Source of the DNA: DATHSN01 sp035464115
Lineage (GTDB): Bacteria > Actinomycetota > Acidimicrobiia > Acidimicrobiales > SKKL01
Direction: 5' to 3'
DNA: 6,555 nucleotides
Assembly: GCA_035464115.1 (NCBI GenBank)
Contig: DATHSN010000230.1
Location: forward strand, 1-6,555
The translations under genes were made by a program, and so were the position numbers. Under the pieces are notes generated by a model. It was given only the letters and a program-made list of their open reading frames with translations. It searched no databases and was not told where the DNA came from. Position 1 is the first letter of the stretch; every line of letters starts with the position of its first letter. Positions 1-5,083 of the stretch are shown here, one piece after another.

Positions 1-70
1 CACCGTGTCGGAGATGACACCTCGCCCGCTGCTGCGCCGCCTCGCCGCCCTCGCCCGCCGCGGGGGGTAG
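1..70 (+). CDS. C-terminal fragment of an unidentified upstream gene (partial)
   Basis: The frame beginning at base 2 is open to a TAG at 68-70 and would encode the last 22 residues of a protein entering the window from the left, ending in a basic, Arg/Leu/Ala-rich tail (...LLRRLAALARRGG). No function can be assigned from so little. The call rests on position: the stop lies 14 bases before a very strong palindrome, and the next gene converges on it, as expected for the end of a + strand gene. A non-coding end of a leftward region is possible. Confidence 0.4.
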   Translation, partial: TVSEMTPRPLLRRLAALARRGG

Positions 71-84
71 CGCGGGCCGGGCGG

Positions 85-135
85 CGTTCTTGCGTGGATT
101 CGTCGCGCTCAGCGCGACGAATCCACGCAAGAACG
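85..135. terminator. Perfect 25-bp-stem palindrome between convergent genes, likely bidirectional terminator
   Basis: Bases 85-109 are the exact reverse complement of 111-135, with a single C (110) at the centre, so RNA from either strand can fold into one long uninterrupted hairpin (with a physical loop of about 3-5 nt). It begins 14 bases after the stop of the + gene and ends 8 bases from the stop of the leftward dioxygenase gene. There is no T-tract on either side, so if it is a terminator it is of the U-less type common in actinobacteria. The perfection of the stem could also mean a dispersed repeat or a protein-binding palindrome. Confidence 0.75.
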
Positions 136-143
136 GGCGACGA

Positions 144-1127
144 CTAGGCCAGGACGGTGTCGAGCACCCGGTCGTGGTGGGAGGCGCCGCAGGTGGTGAG
201 GTCGGGCACCACGAACGCCCGCTGCAGCCAGCGATCGGTGCCGTCGAAGCGGGCGCGGAACGGCGAGCGGCCGTGGACGGCGCGGTCGTTGTCGACCACG
301 AGCAGGTCGCCGGTGTCGAGCACCACCCGCTGCTGGGCGTCGTGCACGGCCCGGCCGAGCTCGGTGAGGGCCACCTCGGCGAGCGGGTCGTCGCCCTCCA
401 TGAGGTCCTCGTCGAACCACAGGGTGGGGTCGTCGGCGCGGCCACCGATGACCGGCGCCGGCGCCGTGCGGGCGTGGGGATCGGCGGGGGAGAACGACGC
501 GTCGACCCGGGTGCGAAAGCGCGGCTGGCGGAGCACGTCGACCACCTCGGGGGAGAGGCGCGCGAGCACGTCGGTGACGGTGGCGAGCAGGGTCGCTGCT
601 GCGGGGTCGCCCCGCAGGCACAAGAGCAGCAGGTGGCGAGGCTTGTGGCGGTGGAAGGCCGTCTCGGTGTGCCAGGCCAGGTCGACCGCCGACGACGTGG
701 AGGTCTGCGCGGTGGCGTCGGCCCGGGTCGGGACGAGGGTCTGCACGATGGCGCCGCCGTGCTCGGGCCGGTAGCCGACGGGCTGACCGAGCCGCCGGGC
801 GGCGGCGAGCACCACCAGCTCGGAGACGTGGTCCTTCCCGGTCGGATCGGTGGGATGCGCCGGGGTCGCCGGGAGGTCACCGACCGGAAGGCCACGCACC
901 AGGAGAGCGGCGCCGGGGCCGGGCGCGTCGGCGAAGCCGAGCAGCGCCTCGTGGACGGGGGCTGGCAGCACGTCGGCCTGGCGCGCCGCGTCGAGCAGGG
1001 CGGACCACGGCGTGTCGGTCCCGGTGCGGGCGGTGGCGGGATGCGAGCGCAGGCGCTCGGCGGACGGAGCGACGACGACGGTGGGCGCACTCGTCGGGGC
1101 GCCGAGGTCCAACGTGGTGGTACGCAC
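144..1127 (-). CDS. Fe(II)/2-oxoglutarate-dependent amino-acid hydroxylase, clavaminate synthase/AsnO/VioC-like (TauD superfamily)
   Basis: Predicted 327-residue cytosolic dioxygenase that would couple 2-oxoglutarate decarboxylation to hydroxylation, by analogy at an amino-acid side chain. The facial-triad motif is visible: H153-T-E155 in 'AWHTETAFH', and distal H285 in 'NDRAVHGRSPFRARFDG', followed by a 'TDRWLQR' segment whose R299 or R303 should bind 2-oxoglutarate. The phrase 'VHGR.PFRARFDGTDRWLQR' resembles the AsnO/VioC (Asn/Arg 3-hydroxylase) branch, and the length is close to theirs. The GTG start at 1127 is chosen because a TANNNT box sits exactly 7 nt upstream, where the family's sequence begins; the frame stays open to 1268 but that would overlap the divergent aldolase. 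Divergent to a threonine aldolase, 52 bp apart. The real substrate is unknown; beta-hydroxylation is an inference from family and neighbour. Confidence 0.87.
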   Translation of the reverse strand: MRTTTLDLGAPTSAPTVVVAPSAERLRSHPATARTGTDTPWSALLDAARQADVLPAPVHEALLGFADAPGPGAALLVRGLPVGDLPATPAHPTDPTGKDHVSELVVLAAARRLGQPVGYRPEHGGAIVQTLVPTRADATAQTSTSSAVDLAWHTETAFHRHKPRHLLLLCLRGDPAAATLLATVTDVLARLSPEVVDVLRQPRFRTRVDASFSPADPHARTAPAPVIGGRADDPTLWFDEDLMEGDDPLAEVALTELGRAVHDAQQRVVLDTGDLLVVDNDRAVHGRSPFRARFDGTDRWLQRAFVVPDLTTCGASHHDRVLDTVLA

Positions 1128-1134
1128 GCTCCAG

Positions 1135-1163
1135 ACTGTATCGGATCGGAACGTCCATTTCAC
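1135..1163 (-). promoter_or_regulatory. Promoter of the dioxygenase gene (leaderless type)
   Basis: On the minus strand the -10 is TACAGT (1140-1135) and the -35 is GTGAAA (1163-1158, 4/6 to TTGACA), with a 17-bp spacer. The -10 ends 7 nt before the GTG at 1127, so transcription should begin at or next to the start codon. GGAG lies only 1 nt from that GTG, too close to act as a ribosome-binding site. Confidence 0.6.
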
Positions 1164-1166
1164 CGG

Positions 1167-1179
1167 TAGGGTGGCGTCC
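1167..1179 (+). promoter_or_regulatory. -10 element of the threonine aldolase gene (leaderless type)
   Basis: TAGGGT at 1167-1172 is a TANNNT -10 box followed by 7 nt and then GTG at 1180. No convincing -35 is seen at 16-18 nt upstream. The same bases (AGGGTGG) could be read as a weak Shine-Dalgarno, so the leaderless reading is not proven. The dioxygenase -35 (1158-1163) lies within this promoter's expected spacer, so the two promoters overlap. Confidence 0.5.
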
Positions 1180-2223
1180 GTGCTGCCCGAGCCGCCTGTT
1201 GCCTCGTTCGCCAGCGACAACGCCTCCGGCGCCCACCCCGACGTCCTGGCGGCCCTGGTGGCGGCCAACGAGGGGCCGGCGCTGGCCTACGGCGACGACC
1301 CGATCACCGCCCGCACCCGCGCGCGCCTGGCCGAGGTGTTCGACGCGCCGGTCGACACGCTCTTCTGCTGGGGCGGCACCGGCGCCAACGTGGTCGGGCT
1401 GCAGGCCCTCCTGCGCCCCTACGAGGCGGTGATCTGCGCCGATCAGGCCCACCTCAACGTCGACGAGTGCGGGGCGCTCGAGCGCATCGCCGGGGCCAAG
1501 CTCATCGATCTGCCCGCACCCAACGGGACGCTCGACCCCGCCGACGTCGAGCGCCAGCTCGCGGTGCTGGGCGACGTCCACCACGTGCAACCCAAGGTGG
1601 TCTCGATCACCCAGGCCACCGAGCAGGGCACGCTCTACGAGGTCGACCACCTGCGGGCCATCGCCGAGGTGGCGCACCGCCACGGCCTCTACGTCCACGT
1701 CGACGGCGCCCGGCTGGCCAACGCGGTGGCCGCCCTCGGGGTCGACGTGGCCGAGCTCACCACCCGCGCCGGGGTCGACGTGCTCAGCTTCGGTGGCGCC
1801 AAGAACGGCCTGCTCTACGGCGAGGCGGTGGTGCTGTTCCGCCCCGAGCTGGTCGACGGCGCCCGGTTCCTCCAGAAGCAGGCCGGCCAGCTGCCGTCGA
1901 AGATGCGGTTCATCAGCGCCCAGTTCGAGGCCCTGCTGGCCGACGACCGGTGGCTGCGGTGGGCGGGACACGCCAACGCCATGGCCCAGCGGCTGGCCGA
2001 CGCGGTGGCCGACCTCCCCGGGGTCGACCTGCCCCGGCGTCCGGCGGTCAACTCGGTCTTCCCCCGGCTCGACCCGGCCCACATCGCCGCCCTGCAGGAC
2101 TGGTCGTTCTTCTGGACGTGGGACGAGCCGGTGGGTGAGGTGCGCTGGATGACCAGCTGGGCCACCACGCCCGACGACGTCGACCGCTTCGCCGCGGGCG
2201 TCGCCGTCGTCACCGGCGCCTGA
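1180..2223 (+). CDS. Threonine aldolase-family PLP-dependent beta-eliminating lyase (low-specificity type)
   Basis: A 347-residue fold-type I PLP enzyme, expected to cleave beta-hydroxy-alpha-amino acids (Thr, allo-Thr and larger analogues) to glycine plus an aldehyde. Visible landmarks: N-terminal 'SFASDNASGAHPDVL', the phosphate loop 'WGGTGANVVGL' (64-74), H91 in 'ADQAHLNVDECGA' in the place of the stacking histidine, D175 and R178 in 'HVDGARLAN' that contact the PLP pyridine side, and the Schiff-base K208 in 'LSFGGAKNG'. Length is normal for bacterial enzymes. The start is GTG 1180, 7 nt after a TANNNT box; an in-frame GTG at 1171 would add three residues. Head-to-head with the dioxygenase, which suggests the aldolase may act on its hydroxylated product. 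Stop is 4 bp from the convergent RpiR gene. The family is firm; substrate and stereospecificity are not known. Related glycine-forming or eliminating enzymes of this fold are the alternative. Confidence 0.92.
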   Translation: MLPEPPVASFASDNASGAHPDVLAALVAANEGPALAYGDDPITARTRARLAEVFDAPVDTLFCWGGTGANVVGLQALLRPYEAVICADQAHLNVDECGALERIAGAKLIDLPAPNGTLDPADVERQLAVLGDVHHVQPKVVSITQATEQGTLYEVDHLRAIAEVAHRHGLYVHVDGARLANAVAALGVDVAELTTRAGVDVLSFGGAKNGLLYGEAVVLFRPELVDGARFLQKQAGQLPSKMRFISAQFEALLADDRWLRWAGHANAMAQRLADAVADLPGVDLPRRPAVNSVFPRLDPAHIAALQDWSFFWTWDEPVGEVRWMTSWATTPDDVDRFAAGVAVVTGA

Positions 2224-2227
2224 GGCG

Positions 2228-3085
2228 TCACTCGTCGCTGAGCATCCCCAGCCGCCCCCACGCGGCCTCGGCGCGGTCGAGGCGATCGGTGGCGCTGTCG
2301 ACCAGGGCCACCGCCGTGCCGACGGCCAGCGCCTGCAGGAGGGCGAGGGCCGCCACCTTGCTGTCGAACGGTCCGGCGCCGGTGGCGGCGACCACGAACG
2401 CCAGCTCGGTCCGGCGGGCGAGGGGTGACAGCTCGCTGTCGGTGACCGCGATCACGGGGCCGGACACGTGCGCCACCACCGACAGCGCGTCGAGCACGGC
2501 GCGGTCGTAGCGGTGGAAGTCGACCGCGACGAGGACCGTGCCCGGCTCGAGGGTGGCGGCGAGCTGGACGACGGCCACGTCGCTCCCCGTGAGGTGCACG
2601 ACCCCGGGGCGCAGGGCGTGGAGCTCGGCGGCGAGCTGGCCAGCGACTCCCGTCGACTCGGTTCCCGACAGCACGGCGATGCCGTGGTCGAGGTCGCTCA
2701 GGACGGCGACGGCGCGCCGGAAGCGGTCGCGGTCGATGCCGGCGAACGTCTGCGCGAGGTTGTCGACCTCGGTCGACAGTGCCCGGTCGAGTGGATCGTC
2801 GGGGAGCGGCTCGCGGATGCGTTGGGCGGCCGGGCGCAGCCGGGTGCGCAGCTCGTCGCGGATGCGGTCCTGGAGCGCCGAGAACCCGTCGAGGTCGAGC
2901 TTGGCCGCGAGGCGCACGACCGTGGCGCCACCGGTGGCGGACCGGCGCGCCAGCTCGGCGACGGTGCCGAACGCCACCGCCTCGGGGTCGTCGGCGATGG
3001 CGGCCGCCACCCGCCGCTCGGCGGGGGTGAGCTCGTCGTGGTGGAGTCGGAGCAGCTCGGTGACCGTCGGGCGGCGGGAGGCCAT
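2228..3085 (-). CDS. MurR/RpiR-family transcriptional regulator (HTH_6 + SIS)
   Basis: A 285-residue two-domain regulator. Residues about 5-80 form the RpiR helix-turn-helix, with 'LTPAERRVAAAIADDPEAVAFGTVAELA' split across the first helices and 'SATGGATVVRLAAKLDLDGFSALQ' as the recognition region and following helix. Residues about 125-260 form a SIS domain ('GIAVLSGTESTGVAGQL', later 'VIAVTDSELSPLARRTEL'), which in this family binds phosphosugars or similar ligands. The start is ATG 3085, 7 nt after TAGCGT; a longer open frame to 3490 is the antisense of the PPOX gene and is not used. No sugar-metabolism gene is in view, so the ligand cannot be named. The 24-bp spacing to the divergent PPOX gene and the interleaved promoters make control of both genes by this protein plausible (inference). 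Confidence 0.9.
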   Translation of the reverse strand: MASRRPTVTELLRLHHDELTPAERRVAAAIADDPEAVAFGTVAELARRSATGGATVVRLAAKLDLDGFSALQDRIRDELRTRLRPAAQRIREPLPDDPLDRALSTEVDNLAQTFAGIDRDRFRRAVAVLSDLDHGIAVLSGTESTGVAGQLAAELHALRPGVVHLTGSDVAVVQLAATLEPGTVLVAVDFHRYDRAVLDALSVVAHVSGPVIAVTDSELSPLARRTELAFVVAATGAGPFDSKVAALALLQALAVGTAVALVDSATDRLDRAEAAWGRLGMLSDE

Positions 3086-3092
3086 CGCGGCA

Positions 3093-3098
3093 ACGCTA
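3093..3098 (-). promoter_or_regulatory. -10 element of the RpiR-type gene (leaderless type)
   Basis: TAGCGT on the minus strand, 7 nt before ATG 3085. A possible -35 TTGTCG lies at 3123-3118 with a 19-bp spacer, inside the coding start of the divergent PPOX gene. It shares two base pairs with the -10 of that gene. Confidence 0.5.
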
Positions 3099-3102
3099 CG
3101 GT
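3097..3102 (+). promoter_or_regulatory. -10 element of the PPOX gene (leaderless type)
   Basis: TACGGT (TANNNT) on the + strand, 7 nt before GTG 3110. No good -35 is seen; any -35 would lie inside the RpiR coding sequence. It overlaps the opposite-strand -10 at 3097-3098. Its position favours the GTG at 3110 over the in-frame GTG at 3101, which lies partly within the box. Confidence 0.5.
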
Positions 3103-3109
3103 GTCGACC

Positions 3110-3493
3110 GTGCTCCACGACAAGGTCATCTCGCTCTGCCAGGCCAAGAACTTCGCCGCCCTCACCACGCTGTTCCCGTCCGGTCAGCCCCAGACCCAGA
3201 TCATGTGGGTCGACTCCGACGGCGAGCACGTCCTCATCAACACCGAGGTGCACCGGGCCAAGTTCACCAACGTCGAGGCCGACCCGCGCGTGACGGTCAC
3301 GGTGTGGGACGTGGCCAACCCGTACTCCTACGTGGAGGTGCGGGGCCGGGTGGTGGCGACGGTCCGCGGCGACGAGGCCCGGGCCGACATCGACCGGCTC
3401 GCGCAGAAGTACACCGGGAAGGACTACGCCAGCGAGGTCACCTCGGAGCGGGTGATCCTCAAGATCGCCGCCGACCGCCAGGTGATCCACTGA
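3110..3493 (+). CDS. PPOX-class flavin/F420-type oxidoreductase family protein (Rv1155-like)
   Basis: A 127-residue single-domain split-barrel protein of the pyridoxamine-5'-phosphate-oxidase-like superfamily. Diagnostic segments: 'FAALTTLFPSGQPQTQIMWV' (15-34), 'VLINTEVHRAKFTNVEADPRVTVTV' as separate strands and helix with the 'H-R-A-K-F-T-N' element typical of TIGR03618-like proteins, and 'YVEVRGRVV' (75-83). The length matches the small F420-binding actinobacterial members; FMN or heme-binding relatives have the same fold, so the cofactor is not settled by sequence reading alone. It would act in the cytosol as a homodimer, probably as a reductase of an unknown acceptor. The start is GTG 3110, 7 nt after a TANNNT box; GTG 3101 (130 aa) is the alternative. 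Divergent to an RpiR-type regulator and convergent with the Rieske gene 16 bp downstream. Confidence 0.88.
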   Translation: MLHDKVISLCQAKNFAALTTLFPSGQPQTQIMWVDSDGEHVLINTEVHRAKFTNVEADPRVTVTVWDVANPYSYVEVRGRVVATVRGDEARADIDRLAQKYTGKDYASEVTSERVILKIAADRQVIH

Positions 3494-3513
3494 GCTGGCG
3501 GGCCACCGCTCAG
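3490..3513. terminator. Short inverted repeat spanning both stop codons of the convergent PPOX and Rieske genes
   Basis: CTGAGC (3490-3495) pairs with GCTCAG (3508-3513); TGG (3496-3498) can add to the stem with CCA (3503-3505) across a 2-nt bulge. The TGA stop of each gene lies inside its own arm. It is short and has no T-tract, so it would be a weak bidirectional terminator at most. Confidence 0.35.
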
Positions 3514-3848
3514 GCCGGGTCGGGCACCTCTGCGGCGCTCGACGCGTCGACGTAGACCACGTCGCCCTCGACCTTCACCCGGTACACCGGCTGGTGCTCC
3601 TCCTTCTCGCGGCACCACCCGGTGTCGAGGTCGAAGGCCCACTGGTGTCCGGGGCACACGATGCGCCCGGAGAAGACGGTGCCCCGGGCGAGCTCGCGGT
3701 CCTTGTGCACGCACCGGTTGGCGAGGGCGTACGGGGCGCCGTCGTGCCAGATCACGACCACGTCGACGTCGCCGGCGCGCACCACCCGCTTGCGCTCGCG
3801 AGCCAGCTGGGCGGTGGTGGTGACCTCGACCCAGGCCTCGGCGGTCAC
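3510..3848 (-). CDS. Rieske [2Fe-2S] ferredoxin-type protein
   Basis: A 112-residue soluble Rieske domain protein without membrane segment or signal peptide. The cluster ligands are clear: C46-V-H48, then 16 residues, C65-P-G-H68 (C-x-H-x16-C-x2-H), with 'FDLDTGWC' following as in bacterial Rieske ferredoxins and NirD-like subunits. It would pass single electrons, most likely between a reductase or ferredoxin and an oxygenase. Last gene of the leftward cluster: its GTG start overlaps the ferredoxin stop in a 4-nt GTGA, with GAGGAGG (3862-3856) 7 nt upstream inside the ferredoxin gene, so the two are translationally coupled. No Rieske oxygenase alpha subunit is in the window, so the nearest possible partner is the diiron oxidase two genes upstream (inference). 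Confidence 0.92.
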   Translation of the reverse strand: MTAEAWVEVTTTAQLARERKRVVRAGDVDVVVIWHDGAPYALANRCVHKDRELARGTVFSGRIVCPGHQWAFDLDTGWCREKEEHQPVYRVKVEGDVVYVDASSAAEVPDPA

Positions 3849-4207
3849 GCGCCGTCCTCCTCGGCGAGCCACACCGCCCGGAGCCGCTTGCCGGCGCGGG
3901 AGTCCTCCTCGAGGCCCTTCTGGTCGGGGTCCCAGATCACGGTGACGGGGCCGCTCACGTAGGTCTGGCACGCCAGGCGCACGCCCTCGTCGAGGAGGTC
4001 GCCGAGCCGCTCGCGCTCGCGCTTGCGGGGGGCGCTCAGGTGCTCGAGGCCCTCGACGACGGTGACCCGGTCGGTGCCGCAGAGCCCCGACGAGCACTTG
4101 AACGGCAGGCCGCACTCGTTGCGGATGGCGACGCGCAGGAGGTTCACCTCCTCGCCGTCGGGGAACTCGATCTCCTGGCCGCTGGTGTGGAACGTGATGA
4201 CGGGCAT
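3845..4207 (-). CDS. 2Fe-2S ferredoxin with atypical cysteine pattern
   Basis: A 120-residue beta-grasp ferredoxin. The cluster loop is 'ECGLPFKCSSGLCGTDRV': C38-x4-C43 matches the first two ligands of plant-type ferredoxins, but the third position, normally Cys two residues on, is D46. An extra C32 lies six residues before C38, and C80 ('LACQTYVSGPV') is in the place of the last ligand. Four cysteines are thus present in a C-x5-C-x4-C-x36-C arrangement; either C32 substitutes, or D46 ligates, or the cluster is absent. A charged C-terminal extension (about 92-120) follows the domain. Start ATG 4207 with GGAAG (4217-4213) 5 nt upstream. It is 97 nt downstream of the diiron oxidase gene, with a hairpin between, and overlaps the Rieske gene by 4 nt. 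Role: electron transfer, presumably to or with the Rieske protein; the partner is inferred from context only. Confidence 0.88.
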   Translation of the reverse strand: MPVITFHTSGQEIEFPDGEEVNLLRVAIRNECGLPFKCSSGLCGTDRVTVVEGLEHLSAPRKRERERLGDLLDEGVRLACQTYVSGPVTVIWDPDQKGLEEDSRAGKRLRAVWLAEEDGA

Positions 4208-4257
4208 GCAAGCTTCCGGGCTCGGGTGCTGGTGGACGCTCAGGGTGCCAGACGCGG

Positions 4258-4292
4258 GAGCGCCGGAGCAGCCTGGGGCCGCTCCGGCGCTC
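4258..4292 (-). terminator. 12-bp perfect-stem hairpin between diiron oxidase and ferredoxin genes
   Basis: Bases 4258-4269 are the exact reverse complement of 4281-4292, with an 11-nt loop. On the transcribed strand the hairpin starts 12 nt after the oxidase stop and ends 50 nt before the ferredoxin start. No U-tract follows. It may be a partial terminator or an mRNA-stabilising end that lowers ferredoxin/Rieske expression relative to the oxidase; no clear promoter was seen between it and the ferredoxin gene. Confidence 0.55.
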
Positions 4293-4304
4293 GACGGTCG
4301 TGGG

Positions 4305-5045
4305 TCAGGCCGCGGCGGTCTGGGGCTCCCAGACGCCGAGGTCGGGGGCGACGTAGGTGTCGTACAGCGCCTTGGTGTAGGCGAAGCGCATGTCGGCACC
4401 GTCGCGGGTGATCTCGATGCAGCGCTGCTGCAGCTCGGGCGTGTCGGCGTACTTCAGCACGATCTGGTAGCCGCGCTCACCGTGGATCTCGTCGGAGGTG
4501 ATGTGCAGGTCGAAGAACTCGGCCTCGTCCTCGGTGAAGCCGTAGACCTCGGGGTCGATCAGCGGCGGCAGCTGCTTGCGGTAGATGCTCGGCACCTGCG
4601 ACTCGAGGCCCACCACGAGGGCGGCGGTGGCCACCGCGAAGTGCTCGCGCATCGACACCGCGTAGCACCACGACTGCAGGCCGCGGGTGACCGGCGTGAT
4701 GTTGCGGGGGTCGATCACGGCCTCGGCGGTGGTGCCGCAGGCCTCGGCGAAGCGGATGAGCAGGTCGGTGTGGCGCACGTCGCCGATCTCCTCTTCCCAC
4801 ATGTTCTGCAGGAGGAAGTCCTTGGCGTCGGTGGCGGTGTCGGGGGTGTTGGCGTAGATGTAGGCGAGGTAGTCGGCGAACGGGCCCACGTAGTGGTAGT
4901 GGTTCTCGGCCCACCGGGCGAAGTGCTTGCGCTCGAGTCGGCCCTGGGCCCACGCCATCGAGAACGAGGCGTCCTTCGCCTGACGGCCGGTCATGGCATC
5001 TTCGAGAGCGGTGCGGAACGCTTCGGTGGAGAGGAGCTCGGCCAC
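4305..5045 (-). CDS. Heme-oxygenase-like diiron oxidase (HDO), CADD/PqqC/TenA-like
   Basis: A 246-residue all-helical protein. The ligand set of the HDO superfamily can be read in order: E85 and H92 in 'EEEIGDVRH', E148 in 'VGLESQVP', and H181, D185, H188 in 'HITSDEIH' (H-x3-D-x2-H, the spacing known from chlamydial CADD). Members use an Fe(II)2 (or Fe/Mn) site and O2 for C-C or C-N cleavage, or N-oxygenation; relatives are often annotated as PqqC or TenA-like, but PqqC and TenA lack this full acid/His set. From memory of CADD, the self-sacrificial Tyr27 and Lys152 positions correspond here to about S29 and about Q158, so para-aminobenzoate formation from its own side chains is unlikely. Start GTG 5045 is supported by AGGAAGG 8 nt upstream; GTG 5054 sits within that motif. 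First gene of a leftward cluster with two iron-sulfur carriers. The substrate is unknown. Confidence 0.85.
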   Translation of the reverse strand: MAELLSTEAFRTALEDAMTGRQAKDASFSMAWAQGRLERKHFARWAENHYHYVGPFADYLAYIYANTPDTATDAKDFLLQNMWEEEIGDVRHTDLLIRFAEACGTTAEAVIDPRNITPVTRGLQSWCYAVSMREHFAVATAALVVGLESQVPSIYRKQLPPLIDPEVYGFTEDEAEFFDLHITSDEIHGERGYQIVLKYADTPELQQRCIEITRDGADMRFAYTKALYDTYVAPDLGVWEPQTAAA

Positions 5046-5053
5046 GGTGGTCA

Positions 5054-5060
5054 CCTTCCT
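5054..5060 (-). promoter_or_regulatory. Ribosome-binding site deciding the HDO start
   Basis: AGGAAGG on the minus strand, 8 nt before GTG 5045. The upstream in-frame GTG at 5054 overlaps this element and so would have no ribosome-binding site of its own at proper distance. Confidence 0.7.
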
Positions 5061-5077
5061 GGTTTCGTGAGTTGTCG

Positions 5078-5083
5078 TATTCT
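5078..5083 (+). promoter_or_regulatory. Possible -10 of the NTF2-like/GGT-like pair
   Basis: TATTCT (TANNNT) on the + strand overlaps the opposite-strand HDO -10. It would give a leader of about 48 nt before GTG 5138. No good -35 is seen upstream, so this is weak. Confidence 0.25.

Noticed and set aside
90..1169. Long + strand open frame opposite the dioxygenase gene
   Set aside because: Its Gly/Arg/Val-rich translation has no family features, and the opposite strand carries clear dioxygenase motifs. Long open antisense frames are usual in DNA of this GC content.
1128..1268. N-terminal extension of the dioxygenase gene to an in-frame start at 1268
   Set aside because: It would run 89 bases into the divergent aldolase coding sequence and past the -10/-35 at 1135-1163, and adds residues with no family similarity.
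877..2082. Long - strand open frame opposite the threonine aldolase gene
   Set aside because: Low-complexity translation, no recognisable domain; the + strand has the full set of PLP motifs.
3086..3490. N-terminal extension of the RpiR-type gene to 3490
   Set aside because: The extra 135 residues are the antisense of the PPOX gene; the helix-turn-helix begins right after ATG 3085, as normal for the family.
4208..4257. TGGCAC resembling the -24 part of a sigma-54 promoter upstream of the ferredoxin gene
   Set aside because: The GC of the -12 element is not at the required distance, and sigma-54 is rare in actinobacteria.
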